A stretch of DNA of 54,936 nt from Phycisphaerae bacterium (lineage in GTDB: Bacteria; Planctomycetota; Phycisphaerae; UBA1845; JAFGLZ01). The position numbers and the translations under genes were made by a program. The notes below the pieces were generated by a model, which saw only the letters and a list, made by a program, of their open reading frames with translations, did not search any database and was not told where the DNA came from. Below, in pieces: positions 8,305 through 17,494 of this stretch. Every line of letters begins with the position of its first letter. Within the stretch, counting starts at the first letter, position 1. The stretch covers positions 1-54,936 of the forward strand of contig JAFGLZ010000112.1 in the NCBI GenBank assembly GCA_016927755.1, given 5' to 3'.

Positions 8305-8902
8305 GCTTGGCGGCTCCACGGCATCGAGCGGCTTAGCGCCCGAAACGGCACTCATTGCGTCGAATACCCGGGCTGGCAGCGGGCTCACCCGCCCGTTGTC
8401 GGCCCGTTGTCATTCAGAGCATCGCCCCCCCCTTCACTGCTGTTGGCGCCCGAAGGCGTCGGCACCGTCCAATCGCACGGAGCGAACTCGTCGGGGCGAC
8501 GTGTCCTCAGGCGGATCCCCATGCCCCTAGTCAAGACGATCCCACATGCCATTCCTCTTCCGGCCGATGACTCCTCTGAAGATCACTCCTATCGCTGACT
8601 CGGTGGGCCGTCATTCATGCTCAAACTCGGATACAGCATCAGAGGACGCGCACCAGCCACAACGGATTCACGCCTATGCGGGAACGGCACTGACGTGTTG
8701 CTTTCTGCGGCGGCCCAGGCATGTTCCTGTCCGGCTGTCTTCGTGCATGTGATGGCACAACGGACACGGACGCGTAAGGGGCGAGGCACACACCAGGGAT
8801 GGGTCGTTCTCCGGAAGCCTGTCCCGAAGGAGGCCAGCCCGGCAAGGAAGGGTTGAGTGGGCTGCGAGCCACCTCCCCGCGCTCAGGGCGGCAGGCCATG
8901 AT
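8305..8902. other. Gene-poor spacer between convergent envelope genes
   Basis: No reading frame here has a ribosome site, protein-like composition or a recognisable domain. I see no tRNA, no array and no clear terminator for the HAF-repeat gene. A few short plus-strand frames around 8600-8980 look like compositional shadows. Confidence 0.5.
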
Positions 8903-8943
8903 CATAAAGAAAGCACGCCTCGGGGAACCGCCCCAAGGCGTGC
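8903..8943 (-). terminator. Intrinsic terminator of the PEP-CTERM gene
   Basis: GCACGCCT (8913-8920) pairs with AGGCGTGC (8936-8943), and an inner GGGG/CCCC closes an AACCG loop. On the minus strand the hairpin is followed by TTTCTTTAT. It lies about 40 bp past the stop of the PEP-CTERM gene at 8985-9794. Confidence 0.85.
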
Positions 8944-8984
8944 CTGCTAGCATTCTACAAAAGACCCCGCGGCGTCAGCGGTAG

Positions 8985-9794
8985 CTACGCCAGGAGTCGC
9001 TTCGTCCAACCGACGAGTCCAAGGCCGATCATCCCGAGGAGCATGGCGGACGGGGCTGGGACCGGATTGCCGGCGATCAGCATCACCAGGCTTCCGCCAT
9101 CCCCTTCCCGGGCCATGCCGAACAGTGAGTCCAGCCCGTTGACCTGCTCCACCCCGAAGCTGAACTGCGTCACCGCCCCGACGTCAAACAAGCCTCTGCC
9201 CGAGCCAAGCTCCACCGTCTCTCCGCCGTCGCCTTCGAACACCCAGTTGTCTCCGCCCGCGGGCCGGTTGATGAGGATCGAGTCATTCGGCGGCTCAACC
9301 GAAGTGATGGTGCCCGTGAAGGACAGCACCCCCCCATTGGCCGAGGCATTCTCGATGTAGGTCACGTCCATACTCATCGTATCGAGGTTCCCCTGATGCG
9401 AGAATGTTGACTGGTCCGTGTCCGTCCCAGACAACGTACCGACGATCCGATAACCGGTGGCTGTCTGGTAGACGTCCCCGGTGAAGACCACGTTCATGTT
9501 GTTCCCGCTGGCGATGCCTGTCGAATCGACCAGGGAGTCGGCCGCGCCCCCGAACCCATCGCCGCCCAGCGAGAACTTGTCAAGCTGAAGCGATGTGTTG
9601 CTCAACGCCGTGACGCTCATCGACCCGATCGCGCCCCCCGGACCGTCCGCGCAATACGGATTATAGGCGAAACCTAGCCCTCGATAGTCGAACTTGAACC
9701 CTACGTCGGCCTGTACCTGACTAGGAGACATGATGACCCCCCCAATCAGGACAGCAGCGACTGCCAGGCACTTCGTTCCTGAATCAGCCAACAT
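8985..9794 (-). CDS. PEP-CTERM sorting domain protein
   Basis: A 269-residue exported protein. Export signal: MLADSGTKCLAVAAVLIGG and following residues. The body is Gly/Asp/Ser/Thr-rich and probably beta-structured (ISFTGTITSVEPP-like strands). The C-terminus is a textbook PEP-CTERM signal: VPAPSAM, a hydrophobic helix (LLGMIGLGLVGW), then TKRLLA. Proteins of this type are cut and processed by an exosortase in the inner membrane and are typically linked to exopolysaccharide. I chose the ATG at 9794 because AAGGAGT lies six bases upstream. A longer frame to 9845 has no such site. No exosortase gene is in the window, but an exopolysaccharide operon starts nearby. Confidence 0.85.
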   Translation of the reverse strand: MLADSGTKCLAVAAVLIGGVIMSPSQVQADVGFKFDYRGLGFAYNPYCADGPGGAIGSMSVTALSNTSLQLDKFSLGGDGFGGAADSLVDSTGIASGNNMNVVFTGDVYQTATGYRIVGTLSGTDTDQSTFSHQGNLDTMSMDVTYIENASANGGVLSFTGTITSVEPPNDSILINRPAGGDNWVFEGDGGETVELGSGRGLFDVGAVTQFSFGVEQVNGLDSLFGMAREGDGGSLVMLIAGNPVPAPSAMLLGMIGLGLVGWTKRLLA

Positions 9795-9882
9795 GGTACA
9801 ACTCCTTCCCTGAATCGGAGCCCGCTGTCCACTGGCCTCCAACATGCATTGGATGCCGCTAAGTCGTCAAGAATTCACGCCC

Positions 9883-10506
9883 TTAGGCAAATCGCCTCCG
9901 GACGACCGATATTATACTCAACCCCAGCACGCCCAGCAAGGCAGCACCGGGCGCGGGGACCACTTGTTCACCGTCAGGCGAACAAACTGTCAGGCAGTCG
10001 ATTCCGACGTCGTGGAGGCCGCTGTTCGAAAACACCAGCAGCGTCACCGGCTCGTCGAACTCGATCCAACCCGAACAGAACTCCGTGTCGTCACCACCGT
10101 ACCACCTTCCCGTGTAGACGTGGGCAACAGGGCACGGCAGATAGCGGTTTCCGTATGCCTCGGTGTAGGCATAAACGTGGAAATCTGCCCCCAGCGTCGC
10201 ATCGAAGATGTATCCGCAGAACGACATCCCGGTGATCGGGTTCTCGTCGAACGAGATCTCGAAGTCGCCGAACGACCCGAGAGCCGACCAAATGTACGTC
10301 GTGCAGTTCCCGTGCCAGTCACCTCGGTCGGCGTAGGCATCCGTCTCCGTGACGCTCGACCCATAGAGCCCCGTCATGTAACAGCTCACCTGAGACGGAC
10401 TGGCGCCGTCAGCCAGGGCGTTGAAATCGAACGTCGTCATATCAGCGTAGGCGCCGGATGTCATCACCATCACCGAAACAACACATGCAAACCACAGCTT
10501 CCTCAT
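9883..10506 (-). CDS. PEP-CTERM sorting domain protein (second)
   Basis: 207 residues. The signal peptide is MRKLWFACVVSVMVMTSGAYA. The body contains paired cysteines (SCYM, GNCTTY, SFCGY, CLTVC) and looks like a small beta-sandwich (DFEISFDENPITGMSFCGY, EFDEPVTLLVFSN). That layout resembles exported PEP-CTERM proteins that measure or bind carbohydrate, but no family is certain. The C-terminus reads VPAPGAALLGVLGLSIISVVRRRFA, a clear PEP-CTERM. A ribosome site, GGGAGAGGA, precedes the ATG. It is separated from the next PEP-CTERM gene by about 90 bp and may be co-transcribed with it. The predicted terminator at 8903-8943 would then serve both. Confidence 0.85.
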   Translation of the reverse strand: MRKLWFACVVSVMVMTSGAYADMTTFDFNALADGASPSQVSCYMTGLYGSSVTETDAYADRGDWHGNCTTYIWSALGSFGDFEISFDENPITGMSFCGYIFDATLGADFHVYAYTEAYGNRYLPCPVAHVYTGRWYGGDDTEFCSGWIEFDEPVTLLVFSNSGLHDVGIDCLTVCSPDGEQVVPAPGAALLGVLGLSIISVVRRRFA

Positions 10507-10663
10507 TGCTCAATCCTCTCCCTACTTCGCCCCTCACATACTCTCCCGCACCCGGGATTCAAGGGGGCACCTTCTTGCTTGTCCTAACTGTTCGTCACGA
10601 AACCATCTGGAACCAATAGGTGAGCATCGCGGATCGTCCGCGAGCCCTCAGCGACAGGTCGTC

Positions 10664-11257
10664 TCAGGATTGGGATGGGGGAGCTCTCGGCGCGCGGGAC
10701 GGCCGATCATGTTGGTCTTTGTACCCGCTGCACGAATCCGCTGCCCAGAGGAAGGTCAAGTCTTCTGGGTCCTCACCAGGCCGGTCGAAGGCACGGATCC
10801 GAACGGGAGCCTGCTCGAGATCCAAGACGTCGATGACGAACGTATGGCCGATTTGGTTTGGACCGTTGACATGGAGCCACTCTGGAGCGGCTCCGAAGCT
10901 GATCTTGCTTGATGATCGAGTGAGGTGCCATACCCCGAAGGTGCCCAGCGCGCAGAGGAACAAGGAGGCGCTGCTTGGCGCGGGCGGCATCGCCTGGACT
11001 TCACAAACCTTTTCGGGCAAAGGGAGCACCGGCAATCCAGGATCGACCCACGGTTGGACCTCGGCGGGGATGCCGTAATCGTTGCCTGTCAGCGGGCCGT
11101 CTGTCGCCTCCGCACACCGGCTCTGATCGCCGATGAACCATGGTGTGATCGCCGAGTTCCGCGCGGTTGGCACCGGTGAAAGGTCGGCGCGCGCGATAGA
11201 ACCTAAGCCCATAACGAGCAACAACACCGCAACAGCTTCGGCTCTCCTAATCCTCAT
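10664..11257 (-). CDS. Exported protein with an internal PEP-CTERM-like segment, function unknown
   Basis: From the ATG at 11257 the protein has 197 residues with a signal peptide (MRIRRAEAVAVLLLVMGLGSI). Residues about 90-115 read PPAPSSASLFLCALGTFG then VWHLTRSS. This looks just like a PEP-CTERM motif (Pro-Pro-Ala-Pro, hydrophobic helix, basic end), yet about 80 more residues follow it (ISFGAAPEWLHVNGPNQIG and on). Exosortase signals are normally terminal, so either the helix is a plain transmembrane segment or the family differs. Earlier in-frame starts exist (ATG 11287, GTG 11311). The promoter at 11323-11351 makes 11311 almost leaderless, and the signal peptide favours 11257. No Shine-Dalgarno sequence is obvious. 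I do not recognise the family. Confidence 0.6.
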   Translation of the reverse strand: MRIRRAEAVAVLLLVMGLGSIARADLSPVPTARNSAITPWFIGDQSRCAEATDGPLTGNDYGIPAEVQPWVDPGLPVLPLPEKVCEVQAMPPAPSSASLFLCALGTFGVWHLTRSSSKISFGAAPEWLHVNGPNQIGHTFVIDVLDLEQAPVRIRAFDRPGEDPEDLTFLWAADSCSGYKDQHDRPSRAPRAPPSQS

Positions 11258-11322
11258 CACGGCACTTGAGATGGCGCACCCTAACATACCAAGGGTACGG
11301 ATCCCCCTCACAGACTATTCCA

Positions 11323-11351
11323 ATTCTACTTCAATCGATGGGCGAAGTCAA
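11323..11351 (-). promoter_or_regulatory. Sigma-70-type promoter
   Basis: On the minus strand TTGACT (11351-11346) and TAGAAT (11328-11323) are separated by 17 bp, close to consensus. The start would be near 11316, giving a leader of about 60 nt to the ATG at 11257. Confidence 0.75.
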
Positions 11352-11389
11352 AGCAAAATAGGGTTTTCGGGATCGTGATCCGCCACAGT

Positions 11390-12151
11390 TCAAGTAGCTC
11401 GTGGCGCGCGCCGAAGGCCCGCAAGCTCGCCAAGGAGCATGCCACCGAACAGGAGATTCGTCACCAGGTACCGGCGCCACATCCGCCGGGGTTCCTGAAG
11501 AACACGATAGAGCCACTCGATACCGAGCTTCTGCCAGAGCAACGGAGCCCTTTTGACTTGTCCCGCATAGACATCGAACGACCCACCGACGCCGTGGCAG
11601 ACAGGCACATCGATTTCATCGGCCCACCGAGCTAGGAACTGCTCCTTCTTCGGAGACGTCATGGCCACGAACAGGAGGTCCGGTCTCGCGGCGGCGATCT
11701 GTGAGGCAACGGCCGGTTCCTCTTCCGGCGTGTAGTACCCATGGTGGTACCCCACGAGGGCCAGGTTGGGCAGTTCGGCTCGGATTCGCTGAGCGACCTT
11801 CTCCAACACCTCCTGTCGCGCGCCGAGGCAGAACACTCGATACCTTCGTTCGTTGCCGCGTTCCAGGAGACGTAGCATCAAATCGATCCCGGCGATGCGC
11901 TCAGGCAGGGGTTGGCGCAGCAATCGGGAGGCCCAGACGACGGACATGCCGTCGGCCAAGATGAGATCCGCGGACAGGACCGACTCCCTTAGCTCCGGGT
12001 CGCGTCGCATATTGACGATCTTCGCGGCGTTCACGACGCCGAGCAGCGTACGACGATGTGCGGAGATGGCGTCATCCAGGACGTCCAGCACCTGATCCAT
12101 GGTCAAGCCATGGATCGGGACTCCCATGATATGGCGAACGGTCTTCTCCAT
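11390..12151 (-). CDS. WecB/TagA/CpsF family glycosyltransferase
   Basis: This 253-residue GT26 enzyme is of normal length for the family. It should transfer a sugar (for example ManNAc or GlcA type) from a nucleotide donor to a lipid-linked acceptor at the cytoplasmic face of the membrane. Diagnostic parts are VNAAKIVNM (40-48), ILADGMSVVW (with the catalytic-type Asp), FCLGARQEVLEK, the GVGGSFDVYAGQVKRAP block and the C-terminal GIEWLYRVLQEPRRMWRRYL. It begins two bases after the stop of the sugar-transferase fusion, so translation is probably coupled. This is the last gene of the exopolysaccharide operon. The priming transferase immediately upstream would make its acceptor. Confidence 0.93.
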   Translation of the reverse strand: MEKTVRHIMGVPIHGLTMDQVLDVLDDAISAHRRTLLGVVNAAKIVNMRRDPELRESVLSADLILADGMSVVWASRLLRQPLPERIAGIDLMLRLLERGNERRYRVFCLGARQEVLEKVAQRIRAELPNLALVGYHHGYYTPEEEPAVASQIAAARPDLLFVAMTSPKKEQFLARWADEIDVPVCHGVGGSFDVYAGQVKRAPLLWQKLGIEWLYRVLQEPRRMWRRYLVTNLLFGGMLLGELAGLRRAPRAT

Positions 12152-12153
12152 GT

Positions 12154-15100
12154 CTAGCAGTGCAGTACCTCTCCCTCGCTAGGTTGTACGTCGGTTCCAA
12201 GGAACGAATCAATCCGATGCCCTGGCCACGCGTGGAGTAGCCAGCCTAGATGATAGGGGCGACACTCATAGTCGACGGCGTGAGGAGGGGCCACCACGCT
12301 CAGTCCGGGAACCCGGAGCTGAGGGTGAAGTCGACTCACGAGCGCCTGGGCACCCCGAGCCCACTTGGTGAACTCGTGGCGAGCTACCTTCCGCCAGATC
12401 ATGTCGGCATGGCCATCCACCAAGCTGGAGCCGGTTTCCGGAGCCTGCGCCAGCCAGCTCAGCCCCCGCTCCACCGAATCGCGATGATCGTCGCCCCCAA
12501 CTTGGCGGAGTGCGAACAAGGCCATCGGCGCCATCGCGTCCTGATGGACCGCATAGACGGGGTACCCCTCCACGACTCGTCCCGTTCGGGCATCGTAGTG
12601 CCACCACCACTGGCCCGCCGCCCCCTGGAGGTCGCAGATGCGTTGAGCGCAACAATTGGCCACATCGAGGGCGCGCGCATTCCCTGTTCGAGCGTGGTAG
12701 TAGCCGAGCGCCTGGATGGGATAGATTTGGTCGGCGAAGCAACTCACATGAGGACGAAGATTGGAGGGTCTGACGCCCCCAGGCCAGTGCGGGAAGACGC
12801 TGGCTTCCGAGGAGAATGACGCCAAGAGACGTTGGGCAACCGACTCGGCCAGGGGATCGTCCGTTGGTTGTTCGCTGTCGACGGCGAGCGCTGCCAGCGC
12901 CCAGGCCAACTCGACGACGGGGTAGGCGGCCTGCTCGGGCATCATACCCCGCAGTCGTTTGACGGCTTCGCCGGCTTTGACGCTGTTCAGAACGCGCGCG
13001 GCCCACAAGGCCAAAGCGACACCACCCAAGTCCTGGGCCTGTTCCAGCCTGTCGATCAATCGGTCGCAGACCTCCTCGCGCGTGTGACTGGCCAGGATGC
13101 TCGACACGACTTCGCTCGACTCGTTCGCCAAGCCGATCAAGACGGTCGCCGTATAGCGATCGCTGACCCCTTCCAGCACGTCCCCTTCTCGAGTCCGGCG
13201 AATGCGGAACGCGAACAGTCGCTGTTCAGGTCGGTACATCCGGCTCAAGCCCCGCAGGGCCATCTGGCGAAGATCCTCCAACCACTCCCTTCGGATCGGG
13301 GCACAGCGCTCCCTTCCTGCGATTGAGGTCGTCGTCTCCCCAGGCCTCTGGCGATCACGGAACCCTTGGCTGGCCTCGGCGTTCGCTGGGCCCACGGGCG
13401 CCATGGCCGGCGCCCACGTGACGACGTCGGCCGGATCCTCGCACCCGTACACCTTCCGGTTTGGAATCAGCCACGAAAGAGGGACGGCCCATCGTCCCCC
13501 CAGCGTGAGGAGCGTCGAAGCGAGAATCTTCAGATCCAGCCAGAACGACATGTGACGCACGTAAAGCATGTCGTAGAAGATCCACTGGTGGAAGTCGCCC
13601 GCGGATCGCTCATGTCGGCAGATCTGCCAGAGCCCCGTAATGCCGGGACGGATGCTGAGCCGGGCGCGGCGCCAAGGGACGCAGATCTGATTCTCCCGGA
13701 ACGGCGACGGGCGGGGCCCGATCAGGCTCATCTGACCGAGCAGCACATTGATCAACTGCGGAAGCTCATCGATGTTCGCGGCGCGCAGCCAATGGCCGGC
13801 GCCGGTGACGCGGGGATCGTGTGCGAGTTTGAACTGCGGTCCGTCGACGATGCTCTTACCGTACAAATCTCGCTGCAGGCCATGCGCGCCTTCCACCATT
13901 GTCCTGAACTTGTAGCAGCGGAATAGGCATCCGTCCTTGCCTTCCCGTTCGTCGCAGTACAGCACGGGGCCGCGTGACCCTAGCTTGACAACGGCGGCGG
14001 CGGCCAACAGAAGTGGCCAGAGGATGATCAAGCCCGTCAGGGCGACCGCCGCATCGAAGACTCTCTTGAAGGCTCGATAGGTTTGCACTCGGTACTGACG
14101 ATGACGCGCTGCCGCGGCTTCATAGGCCGAGGGTCGCATGATCCTCAATCCCCCCGAGCGAACCCAGGGCCGCCTGCGAAGATCCCAGTGGCTCCCGACT
14201 GACGCCCCGTCGGCGGTCCCGAGAACGTGGTGTCGCACCGCGGTTTCACGGGGAACGGCGCTTTCACGGAGCACCAGGCACTGCGCCAGGACGGAGTTGC
14301 GCCCGATGTGGGCCCCGGCTCCTATCAACGTTGGCCCGATGAGGACGACCTCGGGCTCGATGACGGCGTCGTCTTGGATTCGCACCGGGCCTGAAATACG
14401 TGCGGTCGGGTCAATCGAGCAACGTTGGCCGACGAGGACGCCTCCTCTGGATGCGGCCGTGGTGCTTGAGGACTCCTCCACGTCGCGGAGAAGTTGCCAT
14501 TCAGCCAGGTCCAGCAGCGCGTTCTCCTCCGTGAGATCGACCGCCCCCTGCGTCACGGAAACATCTTGACTTGGCATCCCACACGCCGCGAGTCGTTCAC
14601 GCAGAGCCGCGAGCGACGTGAACGGCTCGTGGTCCAAATGCAGTGCGGCCGCCACGGAGATCCAAGAGCATGCCACGCCGGAGACTTGAATCCACGTTAC
14701 GCCCTCGTAGAGCCTATCGATTCGCCGAACGAGTCGGTCCGAGTCGAACTGGACGAGTTCCCTCGTCCCCTCGGCGGTCCCGTCCAGGGCCACGAGGTGC
14801 CTGACCGACCGTGGCACGGGCGGAGGGGCGACGAGTGTGGTCAGGTCGTTCAGATCGATAGGGAAGCACCGAGGATCGATGATGAGAATCTCGTCGCCCG
14901 GTTCCCGGGAGGAGAGGAAACTGTCGAATCGATCGGTCGAAACAACCCTCGCCTCCCTCCCAAGAGCGTACTGAAGGCATCGCCGGTAGCCGACCGTCGT
15001 TTCAAAGGTCGGCATGACCGTGACTGTCTCGGACGTCAAGGAGGAGATGTACGGATAGAGGGTTCGTACAATGGTACCCTCACCCATCGGAGCCAGGAGC

Positions 15101-15171
15101 AGAGAGCTTGGCGGTGTTCCGCCCGACAAGTACTCCGGCTGGGAATCAACGATAACCGGGAAGATCGCCAC
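12154..15171 (-). CDS. Multidomain undecaprenyl-phosphate sugar phosphotransferase fusion
   Basis: The protein has 1005 residues and starts at a GTG with TAGGAG upstream. Residues 1-230 look like a degenerate NTP-transferase/Rossmann half (TPPSSLLLAPMGEGTIVR, EILIIDPRCFP). Residues about 247-315 are hexapeptide repeats of a left-handed beta-helix (ISGPVRIQDDAVIEPEVVLI). Residues 366-575 are a bacterial sugar transferase of the WbaP/WcaJ/EpsL type. It has a membrane helix (VALTGLIILWPLLLAAAAVV) and the motifs CYKFRTMV, DPRVTGAGHWLR, NIDELPQLINVLLGQMSLIG, RPGITGLWQI and DLKILASTLL. From about 620 to the end there is an all-helical region (LEDLRQMALRGLS, FADQIYPIQALGYYHART) of the alpha/alpha-toroid kind. 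It should load the first sugar phosphate onto undecaprenyl phosphate. Most relatives have only the central part. The flanking domains may supply or sense substrate, which is inference. Confidence 0.85.
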   Translation of the reverse strand: MAIFPVIVDSQPEYLSGGTPPSSLLLAPMGEGTIVRTLYPYISSLTSETVTVMPTFETTVGYRRCLQYALGREARVVSTDRFDSFLSSREPGDEILIIDPRCFPIDLNDLTTLVAPPPVPRSVRHLVALDGTAEGTRELVQFDSDRLVRRIDRLYEGVTWIQVSGVACSWISVAAALHLDHEPFTSLAALRERLAACGMPSQDVSVTQGAVDLTEENALLDLAEWQLLRDVEESSSTTAASRGGVLVGQRCSIDPTARISGPVRIQDDAVIEPEVVLIGPTLIGAGAHIGRNSVLAQCLVLRESAVPRETAVRHHVLGTADGASVGSHWDLRRRPWVRSGGLRIMRPSAYEAAAARHRQYRVQTYRAFKRVFDAAVALTGLIILWPLLLAAAAVVKLGSRGPVLYCDEREGKDGCLFRCYKFRTMVEGAHGLQRDLYGKSIVDGPQFKLAHDPRVTGAGHWLRAANIDELPQLINVLLGQMSLIGPRPSPFRENQICVPWRRARLSIRPGITGLWQICRHERSAGDFHQWIFYDMLYVRHMSFWLDLKILASTLLTLGGRWAVPLSWLIPNRKVYGCEDPADVVTWAPAMAPVGPANAEASQGFRDRQRPGETTTSIAGRERCAPIRREWLEDLRQMALRGLSRMYRPEQRLFAFRIRRTREGDVLEGVSDRYTATVLIGLANESSEVVSSILASHTREEVCDRLIDRLEQAQDLGGVALALWAARVLNSVKAGEAVKRLRGMMPEQAAYPVVELAWALAALAVDSEQPTDDPLAESVAQRLLASFSSEASVFPHWPGGVRPSNLRPHVSCFADQIYPIQALGYYHARTGNARALDVANCCAQRICDLQGAAGQWWWHYDARTGRVVEGYPVYAVHQDAMAPMALFALRQVGGDDHRDSVERGLSWLAQAPETGSSLVDGHADMIWRKVARHEFTKWARGAQALVSRLHPQLRVPGLSVVAPPHAVDYECRPYHLGWLLHAWPGHRIDSFLGTDVQPSEGEVLHC

Positions 15172-15205
15172 CGGCTCGCTCCTAACCCGACGCTACCCTC
15201 TGCGA

Positions 15206-17494
15206 TCAGTCCCCAGAGGCCGGTGATTCATAGGGGTAGTGGTAGTAGCTGGACTTGTATCCCCCCCGCCGCAGAGACCCAATGAAAATCGTCCCCATGA
15301 GCCTCGCCCCTGCGGTGACGAGATGGGCCAGGGCGTCCACGACGTCGGCCCGTCGGCAGTGTCCCTCGCGCACGACCATGATCGTCCCGTCCGTGTGGCG
15401 AGCGAGAATCCGAGCATCGGCGACAGGCAGAACGGGCGAACTGTCCAGCAGCACGATGTCATAGTCCTTGCGCCATCTTTCCAGACAGGTCGCCAGCGCG
15501 CCGTTGGCCAGGAGTTCAGGCTCGTTGCCGTGCCAGCCCTGTCCCGCGGGGATCACGCTCAAGCGTTCCGTATCGGTCCTCACGATCGCTTCGGCATCTG
15601 AAATCTCCCCCTTGAGAGTCTCGATCAGCCCCGGGCTGAGTCGAATCCCAAGCCTCTCGGATACCGACGGCTTCCTCAGATCGGCGTCGACGAGCAGGAC
15701 CTTCTTGCCGCATTGAGCCAGGCTTTCCGCGAGTAGCGTGCTCACAGTCGTCTTCCCGGAGCCGGGGTCGGAACTCGTCACGAGGATCGTATTGCCGTGC
15801 TTGCCGTCGAGCCTCTGCAGCAGCGCGGTTCGAGCCATGCGGAGGTACTCGCCCTGAACGACCAATTCTTCCGGATCCTCCAACTGTCGATCACGGATGA
15901 GCGGCAACTGCCCAAGGAACGGGGCCGAAACGGTACGGGGGACGTCCTGCAACTCGTGGATCGACTGGCTGGTCGTCGTCCGGATGAGGGCCAACCCCAG
16001 TCCGGCGCAAAGGCCCAGGAAGACCGAGCCGATGGTGAGCAGAACTCGACGATCGTTGTAGGGCTCAGATGGTGGGAAAGCCGTTGCCAGAATCGTGATC
16101 GAACCAGGAACGTTTCGTTCCATCTGTTTCTGGGCGAGACGATCCCGGACGGTTTCATACAGGCCCTGACGATGCTGGATGTCCTCGGTCTCCTTGGCGA
16201 AGACCTGCGTCGTCTCGAAGGTCTTGGTGAAGTTCTCCCGCTCGAGCTTGAGGTCTCTCTGCACTAGGTCGTAGTCATGCTGCAGCGCGCCGATTCGCCG
16301 CCTGACGGCCTCCAATTCCTGTGCGATGCTGCGCTCGCCACCGGCAACAGGAACGGTCCAGCCACCTTGCGTCTCGGCCTGGGCCCGCAACTGGGCTTCA
16401 CGCTCGGCAAGGAGTTCCTTGGCTAGTTCGACGTTCCTCGTCAGTTCGATCATCCGCGGGTGAGCCGAGCCGAGCCTGTCCGAACTGACTTTGACCTGGT
16501 GCTCGGCGCTCTTGATCGCGGCGGCAAGTCGCCTCCATTCGGGATCACTCTCGAAATGCGTGCTGTTTGCGGGCTGGGTGGCGGCCTGTGTGGTGCTAGA
16601 CGAAGCCTGCTCCTTCATCGCCGCTTCAAGCTGACCTTCCTGCCACCGGAGCGTCCCCATCTCCCGATCGAGGACCTTGATCTGCGCCTCGATCTCATCT
16701 AGGCGCATTCTCTTCTGGGAGACCAGCTTTTCGGGCTCGCTGGTGCCGAGCTCCTTCCGGAGCCTCTCCACGATCCTCTCCCGCCCCTCGATCTGGTCGC
16801 GCAGAGTGTTGTGCTCCTCGGTCAGTTTCCGATAGAGCAAGTCGTCATCCTGTTCGGCGGTCTCCCGCACGTACTTGACGTACTCGTCCAACACGGCGTT
16901 GACGATGACGGCGGCGTCATTGGCCCTATCCGCCGTCATGCTCACGTCAATGACCTCCGTCCTGGCTCTGGGCTTGACGCTCAATCCGTTGCGGAGCCGT
17001 TCCATCGTGGTGAGCTGAGGACCGATAGTCGGTTGGGGTTGCTTGTACCATGCGGTGCCCTGGACTTCCGGCTGCTCCAGAACCCTCTGAAAAACCGTTG
17101 GACTGCGGATGACGGAAACCTGCGTGTTGAGATAGGATTGATACAAGGGAATCAGGCCGTTGTCTTCCGTCTTAAACACGAGACGAGGAATGATCGGCCT
17201 GACGCGTATCTCCGCGCTTGCCTTGTACTGAGGAACGATGAGGAGCCACGTCGCGGCTGCGGAGACCGCCGCAACAGGCAGGCACACGCCCAGGATCGTC
17301 CACTTGTAGCGCAGGAGATGCCAGATCGAGAAGCCGCTTTGCTGCTGCGAGGAAGTCGTCGTCGCTCCCAGCGAGGCCGGGGCACTCTGAAACGCGGGAA
17401 GATCGAACGGCGAAGAGCCCGCCAGGGTTCCCGGGACTATCGCGCCGGCTGACCCGCCAGTGGCTCGGTCGTTTGGCTCAAACGGGGCGGGCAT
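15206..17494 (-). CDS. Wzz/BY-kinase: polysaccharide chain-length determinant and tyrosine autokinase
   Basis: 762 residues in one chain. Residues 1-60 are a flexible cytoplasmic lead. Residues 56-88 hold the first membrane helix (LLRYKWTILGVCLPVAAVSA). The Wzz-type periplasmic part with long coiled coils spans about 90-480 (heptads around 220-300 and 345-460). The second helix is at 485-505. The cytoplasmic kinase has Walker A SSDPGSGKTT (574-583), Walker A' LLVDADLRKP (600-609) and Walker B VLLDSSP (681-687). The tail carries clustered tyrosines (746, 750, 751, 753, 755), the usual autophosphorylation site. It should control polymer length and export of the exopolysaccharide. The ATG has GAGGAGG upstream and overlaps the previous gene by 58 bp. 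Confidence 0.95.
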   Translation of the reverse strand: MPAPFEPNDRATGGSAGAIVPGTLAGSSPFDLPAFQSAPASLGATTTSSQQQSGFSIWHLLRYKWTILGVCLPVAAVSAAATWLLIVPQYKASAEIRVRPIIPRLVFKTEDNGLIPLYQSYLNTQVSVIRSPTVFQRVLEQPEVQGTAWYKQPQPTIGPQLTTMERLRNGLSVKPRARTEVIDVSMTADRANDAAVIVNAVLDEYVKYVRETAEQDDDLLYRKLTEEHNTLRDQIEGRERIVERLRKELGTSEPEKLVSQKRMRLDEIEAQIKVLDREMGTLRWQEGQLEAAMKEQASSSTTQAATQPANSTHFESDPEWRRLAAAIKSAEHQVKVSSDRLGSAHPRMIELTRNVELAKELLAEREAQLRAQAETQGGWTVPVAGGERSIAQELEAVRRRIGALQHDYDLVQRDLKLERENFTKTFETTQVFAKETEDIQHRQGLYETVRDRLAQKQMERNVPGSITILATAFPPSEPYNDRRVLLTIGSVFLGLCAGLGLALIRTTTSQSIHELQDVPRTVSAPFLGQLPLIRDRQLEDPEELVVQGEYLRMARTALLQRLDGKHGNTILVTSSDPGSGKTTVSTLLAESLAQCGKKVLLVDADLRKPSVSERLGIRLSPGLIETLKGEISDAEAIVRTDTERLSVIPAGQGWHGNEPELLANGALATCLERWRKDYDIVLLDSSPVLPVADARILARHTDGTIMVVREGHCRRADVVDALAHLVTAGARLMGTIFIGSLRRGGYKSSYYHYPYESPASGD

